From Nipponacmea schrenckii (lineage: Eukaryota; Mollusca; Gastropoda; Lottiidae), in assembly GCA_030562195.1 (NCBI GenBank), contig JAUJPP010000005.1, forward strand, positions 35,389,106-35,453,105: DNA of 64,000 bases, in the 5' to 3' direction. The notes under the pieces are model-generated. The model was not told the DNA's origin, ran no database searches, and saw nothing but the letters and a program-made list of their open reading frames with translations. The stretch's first letter is position 1, and every line of letters begins with the position of its first letter. Positions 24,301 to 35,100 of the stretch are shown in pieces. Made by a program: the position numbers and the translations under genes.

Positions 24301-25320
24301 AGTACTATACCAATGTCAGATGAGAATAGCTTACTGACATTATATATCAATTGATATTGAATCTTCTAAAATAATATACAATTTAAAATAGGTTTCATAC
24401 AACACCTGAGACCAGATATTAACCTGGTGGGAGGGAAAACGTTTGAAAAGTCCTAGAACTAGGTTATTATCTGGGCTTTTAAGGTCCTCTGACGCAAGGT
24501 CGGGACGTTCAACGTGAAGTGTTAGGGTATTGAAACGTTCGGTTGATATACCAGAAGTGAACCACATGGAACCCTTGCCCGCTCGCTTGCACCCCCCCCC
24601 CCCCCCCAAATGAGATCATTCGGTGCGGGTGTGGAAAAGATGGGTGTGTAAAACCGGTGATAATATATATTATCCCTAAATATTGTTCACATACATTATC
24701 AGGAGGTTTTCAGTGCATTATTTTCGTGCATTTTTGCATAACCGGAACTGCAATTCCAGTATCGAACGCAGCTTTTCTTGTTTAAACAACTTATTTGAGG
24801 AATGCAATGGCAAACACTCGACTAAGCGATCTCGGAGTCTTGCATATTGAGCGAGAACTTACTGCGTCCATGGACCTATATGATTTCATTGACAGGTTCT
24901 GAGAGCAGCACAAAAACGTGAGGATCAAGTTTTTTTAAGAAAACTAAAAAATACACTAATGATGTTGAGACTTATATTGTTTTTTCGTTTATACAATAAA
25001 AAAGTACTTAACATTTTTTTTTAAAATTTCGGCTCCTGATGGGGAAACATACCTCCTCAGCACAGCAACTTCCCTGTCCCAGCATGTGCAGATGGCGCTA
25101 CTTGGATTTGTCTTAGGAGACATAACCACCCACCCCAAACCCCCATTTCTAGTAGCTGCCCCCCCCCCCCACAAAAAAACAAAAAAACAAAAACTCAAAT
25201 CACATATATCCATTTAATAAATATTTACTGTTTTAAATCTTCAACATGTTCGATTATTGTTGAGATAAATATATTTTTTCTTCATTGAAGCATAGATTAA
25301 GACAAATAATGCCAACGGCA
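21363..25320. other. Intergenic DNA without supported genes
   Basis: Contains a 32-base direct duplication at 22,151-22,217 and long C runs at 23,604-23,619 (C16), 24,592-24,607 (C16) and 25,159-25,170 (C12). Several short frames on both strands show no recognisable protein features. 22,440-22,600 is C/T-rich. Confidence 0.5.
22151..22217 (+). repeat. Direct duplication of a 32-base unit
   Basis: TATTTATTGATAGTTTATTC followed by TCGTATACGAC occurs twice in immediate succession and virtually unchanged, indicating a recent tandem duplication. Confidence 0.85.
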
Positions 25321-25510
25321 AGCTGACACCTGGCGCATGCGTACTGAATAAATTCACGAAGCATTGTAATCGATAATTATATTGTGTTGTGTTTGTTAGG
25401 GATGAATGGACTACTGTTGACGCTCGCGACTACCTTAATTGTGTATGTTTAATTTAAATATCGTGGTCGCGTGGCAGACTCCTGTACCTTACCCTTACCT
25501 GACAGGTGTG
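25321..25510 (+). promoter_or_regulatory. Promoter-like CpG-containing patch with an NRF1-like palindrome
   Basis: GCGCATGCG at 25,333-25,341 matches the core of the NRF1 consensus. The next 150 bases are richer in CpG than the surroundings (CGCTCGCGAC, GTCGCGTGG). It lies 6.7 kb upstream of the receptor coding start on the plus strand and could mark a distal non-coding first exon. No splice evidence links the two. Confidence 0.25.
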
Positions 25511-26940
25511 ACCTAATTAAGTTGAAAGAGCTCATACCGATTATAATAAGTGACAAAGGATTCAATTAAGTGACATTGGTTTTTATTTAAGTTTTAATTT
25601 AGTGGAATATATAAATATAGATGTCGGTCTGATAAGACAGGGAGGGGATGGTCGTAATAGACAGGTAACTATTATTGCAAATTATTATTACGTATTTATC
25701 TGCACGTGCATTGATATTACATATAAAATGCCTGATTTAAATTTGCCGAGTACAGGGGACGATGTCATAAAATGGTAAAAAATCTATTTGCCTTACAGAC
25801 ATTTTGTGTTGGCTGATGAACTGATTTAGATGGGTGTGGCAAGGAATGAATGACTTGTGAAAAGGCTCTGTGTATCTTACTATTCGTTTTTGTCTCTCTT
25901 TGCTTACTCCTTCAGACACTACACTGCCATCACAAGCAGTACAGGTGATTGATATTGTCTATACTTATAGAATATTATCTTCTGTAGAATGTGTTTGATT
26001 TACTGGGTTTTTTCTTTGGTTTTATTCACCAATTATTTTGATGTGCCTGTATAAAGAGATGGAAATTCACTGGTGATAATATGCTAGCTCTGTATTTGAT
26101 ATTATGTTCGTTGATTTTGACATGTCAGTTTTCTTTCTTTGGAATAATATGTTCTTTGGTTTTGATATGCCAGTTATGTTATTGGTATTCCATATTTAAG
26201 CTCTGGTTTTCCCCTTTCAGTTATGCTGTTTGGAGAGTCCTGCATAGAAAAAAGAGTAAGTCGCAGACTGAAAATTCTTTAAATGCTTAAAAACATCTAA
26301 GTGACAAAGGGGTCTCAGAATGCAGGAGGGCATAATATGTGTTAAAATACATAAGTTTACTGGGCGCACTCATCAAGATAAGCCACTGATTTTCAAAAGT
26401 TAGACACCAAATATCATTAATTACGATAATTTGCTCTAAAATGTAAAATTAAATATGTCAAGATGAATGAAATGCTAAATATTTTTAAAAATAAATTTTG
26501 ATGTGAAAATGGTGATAATATAGTGAAATCTTTGTTTCTTTTTCTTGCTCCATTGTTCAAAGTGTACAGTGTGGAGACTATCATATTGATTTTGAATTAG
26601 CATCTTATCATTAATTATTTAAATATCATAATAAATTATTTATTTTGAGAAAGGTCACAAGATTTTGTGTCTTCATTTCGAGAGCACACAATGCATTATG
26701 AAATAATACTACCACTAAGAATAGAAATAAAATTTAGTCTCAAACTTGAGCAATAAGAGTATATTCATCAGTCGGGACGATTTGCCCATTAAACTAATTA
26801 ACTATTAAAAATCGCTGTTAAAATTCTAATCTGCTGTTCTAAATAAGATGTGTATGCATACCTTTAAAAGAGAAAGGTCATCCCTAAATTCAAATGCTCC
26901 TTATCAATTTTTATTCTATAAGAAAGACTCACATGTCACA
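25511..26940. other. Intergenic or 5' intronic DNA, nothing recognised
   Basis: AT-rich. A local duplication around 26,096-26,180 (ATGTTC..TTGATTTTGACATG and ATGTTCTTTGGTTTTGATATG) accounts for the hydrophobic ORF seen there. No gene supported. Confidence 0.4.
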
Positions 26941-26945
26941 AGTTT

Positions 26946-27197
26946 TAACCACCCAAATTATAATGTGGTCGTATATTGTCGATATTGACGATTTTTCAAA
27001 GAATCTTTGTCTTGAGTTATTGCCCCTAACTTCGTCAAAACGCATCAAAATTAGCTTGTACTTGATAGAGACTAGTTTTCATCTGATTTGAATGAAATTT
27101 GGTGTTATCATGTATATTAATGAGATCTTCAATAATAACCTGTGTTAAAACAGAAATATACTTTAAATTGGGCATATCTTGCTCGGCAACCACTTGT
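26946..27197 (+). mobile_element. Short TIR element with one internal repeat unit
   Basis: Begins CCCAAATTATAATGTGGTCG and TATATTGTCG, carries a single ~160-base internal unit (TTGAGTTATTGCCC ... GATAGAGACTAGTTTTCATC ... TTTGAATGAAATTTGG), and ends GTGTTAAAACAGAAATATAC followed by TTGGGCATATCTTGC. The same 5' and 3' ends bound the larger copy at 55,250-56,448. No transposase; presumably non-autonomous. Confidence 0.7.
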
Positions 27198-29767
27198 TGC
27201 ACATGTTGTTAATGTTACAAGTATTTTCACCAGAGTGATTGATATAAAAATATATATTTAATAAAACCATAGTTACAAAATTATAAAGAAGGCTTTTAAA
27301 TCAAAATCTTATTTTGAATAAAAGCCTTATGCTATAGTAAACAAGCTTTGTTTTCAAATAAATATTATTGAATTATATAAATCAACTTAAATATTTCATT
27401 TTTGTGATTCCTTTTCTTAAAGTTAGTGTGGTATCATGTGGATAAACTGTCTTGTCTGTTAATGTCTTAAATAAGTCTGAAAAATAAGTACATGTAATTG
27501 CGTGAGCTGACATTTTGGTCTGTAAGAAATTATGAGTATTTTATTCAAATCAATTGGGTAAGAAATAAAAATCGATAACAGTTTGATTGTGTGTCGTCAA
27601 CCTTTCAATCTGCTTACTTTTAGCAAACAGAAGTTAAGCTGGCTTAAATCTCTACAAAGATGGCAAATCAGAAGTCAATTATCAATAACATGGAATATTG
27701 AAGTACGTTCTTACAAGGATAAAAATTGAATATTTTGCGTAATGGAGCGTGTGCATTCAAGATGTCAAACAGTCTTAGGATTGTTCAAATACAGTTCTAA
27801 TATGCACTATGGAAGCATTGTCTACAACAGTCTTGCATCGTTGACAAATTTCTTCTTTATAAGAAATTATCATTGGCGGTGAGCTAGCTTAAAACAGTTG
27901 GACTTTTCTGCCCCCAAGACGAGCTCAACCACTGTATGTATCGAACTCCAAATCTCATATTAGGCAATTTGTTGTAATGAATTTCTTTGCTCAATAATTC
28001 AATGCTAGGACCTAGCCTATAACATGTTGGGATAAAATTTGATCAGTGATCAAAATCAATAAATCGATAATCCTAACTGATCAAATTACCTGCAGATCAA
28101 TAATACCTATTAACACGTTAGTCTAAGTTCTATTTATAGTCACATTGACATTTAGATGGGCAGATTTATGAAGAAATAAAGACATGGTTCGTTACAGTTT
28201 CCCGTCTGATATTTCACTTTCGGTGTCTCGTATGCTCTGCTGGCCGACCATATTTGCTTCGTGTAATTTTCACATATTTTTGAGTTCTGGTTATGTCTTA
28301 ATAGGGTCATCTGTTACTTCTGGCCCATCAGATATGATTGTTAATTGTTCGTTACTTATGACTTTTAACGACTTCCTCAATTTTATCCCCTTATCATAGG
28401 AAAAGATGGAAAAGATGAAGGATGATTATCATAAAGGGCGCAATCTCTAAATCTAGTGTTATTGATGATTATGATTGGTTATAGCTTATAGTACTCGCTT
28501 CCGGTATATTAAATGTTTTGGTTCATTTTTTTTTTCTCAATATATTAGATATGTTTTGTGGTTTATACAACATTTTGTTGATATCAACTGAATAGGTCTC
28601 CATCTATATTATGTATGTATATATATATATATATAAATCTATGTACATTGTATATAAATAGATTTCATATTTTGTTTGTATGCATGTTACTATGAGACAA
28701 ACATCGCATATGTTATCAAATGAGTTTATTGTTCGGCATCGCTGGTTGTAGACAAACATTCTATTTCAATGGATGTATCTATCTTATATATATCTGTCAT
28801 TGCGAAATCTTAACCGATTACTACTGAAATCAATGATCATTGGATTTTTTTATTCTATTTTTAATTTTTATTTCTTTCAGGTTTTTTATCTCTAAAGTCT
28901 AAAATGAATTAAGATTGTCCCCCTTCTTCCGATTTTGCAAGACACTGGCGAATAATGGACAGCACAATATGTACACCGTACACCGAAAAATATATTTGTC
29001 ATTTTCTGAGACAGAGTAACATTTTCTTACGAGAACGATGGTCCACTATATTTGGCCCTTGTATACTATAAAGCTGTCATCTTTTGGCTCTTGATACTAG
29101 TAAGCTTCACGAGGTGCTGCATTAAGATTTAATATGATGTGGATAAAGTGATTGTTAATATAATCGTTCCTTAAAGGCATTTCTGATCAATTTCTATATT
29201 AATATGATAAGGTCCATCTGTTATACGATTGATTTATAAAATATGTAGGAGCATATTCAAACTCAACCATCTTGTGAACCACCAAACCCTGATGACAAAC
29301 ACTTAAAGGAATTCTACCTTTTTAAAGTCTCAAACTTGGTCAATAAGAGTATATATTCATCAGTTGGAGTGGGTGTGGTGACTAGAGTATAATTCTAAAT
29401 TTAAATGATATATCCATTGAAATAGGTAATTATCAACTACGTTGTCTGGTAAAGTTTAAAATTTTCTTTAATACTGTCCCTTTAAACCAGATTACTGTTT
29501 TTTTTCTCATAAATATCTATATTAATGTGATGTATATATTAAATCAATTGCCCCAGGATTGTAGTTAAAACTATACTACAGTCTATAAAGTGTGTTTCGC
29601 TTCGATAGTTAATCCAGGATTACAAGTTTTAATTCTGATAGATGTACAGGGGGTGAATCAGTTTTGCCTACCACTGTTCTGTTATTTACGATTTATTAAA
29701 AAATAGATTTGACCTCTATCGCATGTAAGGAAGTACCTAACTTAAGAATAAGAATTTTCGTGTTCAG
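27198..29767. other. Non-coding stretch with a TA microsatellite
   Basis: AT-rich sequence without a recognised gene. A (TA)n run lies at about 28,618-28,635. A CTTTCAG acceptor-like site occurs near 28,880 but no coherent exon follows it. Confidence 0.4.
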
Positions 29768-30052
29768 GTGTTTTCGGGCCAACAAGCGATTCGTAATCAA
29801 CATACAAGCAAGTTACCGACTAATGCAAGTAACCGACTAATGCGATCAACTGGTCTTAGAGTCCGAGTTCCAGTTAAAATAGAACAGAAGCAAGTGGTGG
29901 TAGTCGGTCAACTAAATCATACGATTGATACTATTCTTTCAGATGGTAACAGTTACAAACATTCGCTAAAAAATCAGTTTCTCAAAGATTTGCGTCCTGA
30001 GCCACCTTTAGGCATTAAAATGTCGAGAGTTGTCTGCACCCGGTACTTCTAG
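29768..30052 (+). CDS. Unrecognised exon-like open frame
   Basis: A 94-codon frame opens directly after an acceptor-like TTCGTGTTCAG and ends at a stop. Base composition is less AT-rich than its surroundings and the residues are mixed (GLRVRVPVKIEQKQVVVVGQ, LKDLRPEPPLG). No ATG stands at its start, so it could only be an internal or terminal exon. It contains a 17-base tandem duplication (TACCGACTAATGCAAG). I recognise no family. Alternatives are a gene fragment or chance. Confidence 0.2.
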   Translation: MFSGQQAIRNQHTSKLPTNASNRLMRSTGLRVRVPVKIEQKQVVVVGQLNHTIDTILSDGNSYKHSLKNQFLKDLRPEPPLGIKMSRVVCTRYF

Positions 30053-32051
30053 ATATCTATAATTGTCTTGTCTCATATTGAAAGAGTGTATGCTACAGTT
30101 AACAGAATATCAACAAAAAATGTTCATGATAAAATACTGTCGAGCGATGTAGGCAGTCGTGTGACGTATTATTCAGCTTCTGTGAAAAGCATTTATTTAT
30201 TTTTTATTGAAGAAATGCTAATTTTAAGGGCGTTTCCCCAAACACATATGCTGGAAATATAAGGTTAATGTCAAGAGTTACGGGTTACAATAACATTATT
30301 GCACTTGAGTGTTGTTAATTATTATTTTAAATCGAGTGTACGATTTCTCATCTCAAGTGCATGAAATTCTTCTCAGATGAAAAACATGAAATTACATGTA
30401 CTATTTTACTTTTGAAATTTATCTTAAGGGATATTAAACTAGTTATGATGACTTTACTAATTATTAACCTATTTATGTGTCTAACTGTGCTTAGAAAATA
30501 AGTCGATTATCGCCATGACATAATTCATTATAGGTTTTATGAAGATTAGATCATTTTCATTATATAAATTATATTGTTTATTACAGAGCCAGTCATGCTT
30601 TAGAAGCACGTCGAGTCTTCAGTTGGGTATTTGCTTTGGTATATGGACTGTGTTACCACTGAGTGTATATGTGTAGAAATAAGAAAATTATTTTCATTAT
30701 CAGTTTCATTATAGTGCAGTCGAAATATTGTCACCAATGGATTACTGAATATGTCTGCAGTGCTATTCGGATATAAGATTTTTTTTTAACCGTACAATTC
30801 GCAATGTAGCAAACTCCATATCAAATATCAACTATCCAGGTATATGAGCCAAGACCAACCTCAAAATAAAAAAAGAAAAAAAGATTAATTGAAAATTCAA
30901 GATAAACAGAGGTCATGAAAAACATGAGGCCATTTATTTGAAAATAAAGGATAAACGATGTCAATACCAAAACTATCCACATCCCTGTCATATATGTTTA
31001 TAGTAGTTGTACATGTAATTAATAAAGTGTTGCATCAACAATTCGATATGAAATCTGACTCCAACGACTGTAAACCGAGGACAGGAGTGTCAAGTATTTT
31101 AAAAATAAGAGTACAAGGAAACTGTAAGCTTCATTCATTCAGCATCTGAGTATAGCTACGAATCTTTCTCGTGTCAAAGAGAACGCATGGGAAATTATTT
31201 GTGAAATCATTCAAAATTTATGAAGAAATTTGAAAGAAACCTGTGGAGGTGTTGAAATCGATTCAGTTGAGAAAGTGACAAAGTTTGTGTGGCAATTATT
31301 CACCGTTTGACTTTAGTACGGAGATTGTGTTGTTATAATTGCTATTTAATTGGGTATTTGTAAATTGGTCTTGCAATGACTCATGATCGTTTGAAGTGTG
31401 TAGGGTATGTAGAACACTTTTCCCCTAAGATACAATTACATGCCTAATTGTTCTATAAGTTGGTTAGGGTAATTCCAGAGCACATTCTTGGACACATTTG
31501 ATGGAATACTTTGAATAAAAAATGGAGAATATACACTTTTAAGACATAATTGTTAACAAAAGGGAATATAATTACACCGAATAGTGCCGTTGAAAAAATA
31601 TAAAAATATAAATCGGTATAAATAAAAGTGTGCTCTTGGATATTCGGAACTTGATTCGACATCGTTGATTATTTCGCGGCGCTAAATTGATTTATGCTCC
31701 ACTCTAGAGACCTGTGGCTCTATGAAGAAAGTTCGTATAAATTTATGGGCTGGTAGGACGTGAATTGACTTGAGGAGTTTCCCTACAGGAATTGAGCTGG
31801 TATTGTTAAGGCATTGTAATGTGTTATGTACCAGATGGTATGTAGTAGTGCTCGGAGTTCTTTATCGCTTCACAACCCTACAAAAAGTGGCTTTAAGTTT
31901 GGATACCATTAGATAGCGTGTATTGTGTTTGTGAAACATTTATGAACAAAATTTAGTTCAAAATGGACGTGACTTTATTTTACAAGGTATGGATTTCAAT
32001 ATGAATTTCTTTCAGATCCACCAGATTAAAATTATATCCAGACACACTAAT
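30053..32051. other. Upstream region of the receptor gene
   Basis: No supported coding exon. An acceptor-like CTTTCAG at 32,009-32,015 could begin the 5' UTR part of the exon that contains the receptor start codon. Another TTATTACAG occurs near 30,585. Confidence 0.35.
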
Positions 32052-32123
32052 ATGATAAGAGAAATATATCGGAAGTTACGAAAATGTCGGGATAAATCGT
32101 CACAGAGATATTTCGTACGATGA
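32052..32123 (+). promoter_or_regulatory. Overlapping upstream ORF (23 codons) at the receptor start
   Basis: An upstream ATG at 32,052 opens a 23-codon frame whose TGA (32,121-32,123) overlaps the receptor ATG (32,120-32,122) in an ATGA arrangement. A second, 3-codon uORF (32,084-32,095) ends in the receptor's own frame. If the 5' UTR includes this region, both should lower receptor translation or force reinitiation. Confidence 0.45.
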
Positions 32124-35100
32124 ATTCCGTTCCAGAACTGATCGTTTGGGTGGTTTTGTCACCTATAGCTTTATTTTTCTGTATTACCTGTATCATAATC
32201 ATTGCTCATTATTCACCGTTTTATCATGGCACTGACGTGGCACTTTTTTCCATTTTCATCTCCTTGAGCTTCAGGGTTACAACCATCATTCTCATTCCGG
32301 CTGTGCTTGGTTTAGCTCAACTGAGTTGGTCGTTACATTTGTGTAATTTCTACGTGTGGATGTATTGTACGTTGCATATCGCCGAGGTTTTAACTTTTTT
32401 GGCCACCAGCATTCATTGGATGACAATACCACGTTATCGAACTCGAAAACAGATTTATATTTCAGCCAAATACATGAAAATAGTGATATTTCTTGTGTGG
32501 TTTTCAGCGGTGATCGTGGGATTAGTTCCAGTTATTGAATGGTCCACGAACTTCCAGTCAGATGGCCAGTGCCGTTTCTTGCCATTTAATCTTGGAGAAG
32601 GATTTTCCGTGTTTTTCATCGTTATAAATGTATTCAGTTTTCTCATGGCTTTAATTTGTACTATAGATACAATGGTTTTATTTAAACATATGAAAAAAGT
32701 GGCAGTGAACAAATACCAAGCAGGTCGCTTTTATTTACCGAGTTCGGCCAGTGTTGTTAAAACAGCCAGTCAAACTGTACATGCCAAATACAATGAATTA
32801 ACTTTTTCAACTGGTTTGTGTCGTCTAGTCATTATATTGATTATTGCTGCTTATCTCCTTAATCATATACCACTTACAGTAAGTACGGTTTTTTCTTATA
32901 TCTTTTAACATCTCAGTATAACATTATAACTTAACTAGTTTCGGCAGGATTGCAATTTAAAGCAATTAAAAAGTAATCTAGCATTCTCGATTATGAATAT
33001 AAAGAAGATCAACCCAAGAAATTCCTTTCATAAACATTTATTGATACTCAGGATTATTTAGGTCAACTGAAAAAAATGCACTTTCGCAAGATGTTTTATC
33101 TGATCTCATACAAGTGCAAAATTAAATTAACATATTCCACTCTGTGTACCATACATTATGCACATAGTGCTTCATTTTCATGTATTGTTTCAACTGAACC
33201 CTATTTCATACTTTTATTTCAACATTCAACATGGAAACAATTCAAACTTGTGTTTGGGATATTGAGTGGACGCTTACTTTTATCTTTCGATTTATCAGTG
33301 TCTTTTGATTCTATGGTTTAATCGCAATACCTTGAACCCAATAAAAACCTGTTGTTTGTTAGATACTTGCAAGATGTTTGCAAGGTACAATAATAATATG
33401 TGTTCATCAGATTAATTTATACAAGTTAGCAATCAATGCCGTTAATTACAAAAAGTAATTAAAAAAACTTTTTGTGTGAAATGTTATATTGAAGTCATTA
33501 ATTATCGGTATACTATTACAATACGACAATTTAACAATATCCTTTTTAAAACAGCACATTTAGTACTTATTGACATTTTTACTAGATTTATTGACATTAT
33601 TACTAGATTTATTGACATTTATGACAGGTGTGAGATGCCCTCTTTATGCAGAGGTTCATTACATTTTGTCAAAATTAACATGCAAGTGTTCTTTATACTC
33701 TTTTCAAGTGACGTACTTATCTCCCCGTATTTTTTCAACCAAATTGTGAGAAATTAATTTTTTTTCTATTGTTATACAATATATGATATAGTTTTGAAGT
33801 ATATTTATTGTTTGTCATTTTTTACATCACACAGGGTATTAAATTTCCAACTATCTTTGGTCTTAAATACTTTAAAACCCAAGGGGGTTTGACTTAAACA
33901 AAATCAACAAAGTTTCTTGATCTTCACTTCATTCAAATTGAATGTTCCCACTTAAATAATTAATGTCCAGTGAGAGAATGTCTCTAATCAAGTGAAAAGA
34001 CAGCTGTTTGCATTTCATTGACCTCAAAAAGCACAGTGTTTGATTGAAAAAAAAATTAACAAATTGTAAAAATCTTTGGTTTAATAGTTTGTCTTGAAAC
34101 GATATAAATTCCCTTTTCTGATTCCTCGATTGTGTTTATCTCGCATTACGAAAGACGGTTGTTTACAATTTCTTACGACAGAAATTGGGCTCGTTAACAA
34201 CTGTCTCAAACCCCACCTATTCTTTATTAGACGCATTCTGACAATTGATAATTGCCAAGTAAACATAATATTTGCTAGATAAATGGACAAAATTTTTTTA
34301 CTGGTCTAAAACATTCACACTACTATGGTATAAAGCAGAGTGAGCCACCTGGTGTTGATGTTAAAATTTATGGGAGTAGAAGATGCTTCGTAGTCTAGCA
34401 CACCATTTTTGGACATTTGTTTATCATTCTTTTCAAGGGAGTAATGCAAATGGACCAAAGATCCTGAATGGGGTAATAGAAAAAGAATCATTTGATACCA
34501 ATTTGTGTTTCTCTACATAAAATGCTTAAGATTACCACAACACTTTGGCCATCAATAGACGGTATTTTAGTTCTTGTATATGTTAATAACCAGCTGGTGA
34601 CACAAGTAAGCTACAAAGTTGAATTTTTACGACTTAATATCGACTTTCTATAAAACGTTTTTATAAATATAGATATATCATTATAACCACTTTATATACT
34701 AAATTGTCATTAATATCACTTTGAAATATGATAGGCAACCGTTTTGTGTTTGAATAACAATGGGTAACTGTTTTATATTGAATTATAATGGTAACTGTTT
34801 TACGTTTGAATTATAATGGGTAACTGTTTTATATTTGAATTATAATGGGTAACTGTTTTAAGTTTGAATTATAATGGGTAACTGTTTTATGTTTGAATAA
34901 CAGTGGGTAACTTATTTGTGTTTGAATTATAATGGGTAGCTGTTTTATGTTGAATTATAATGGTAACTGTTTTACGTTTGAATAACAATGGGTAACTGTT
35001 TTATGTTTGAATAATAATGGGTAACTGTTTTATGTTTGAATTATAATGGGTAACTGTTTTAAGTTTGAATTATAATGGATAACTGTTTTAAGTTTGAATT

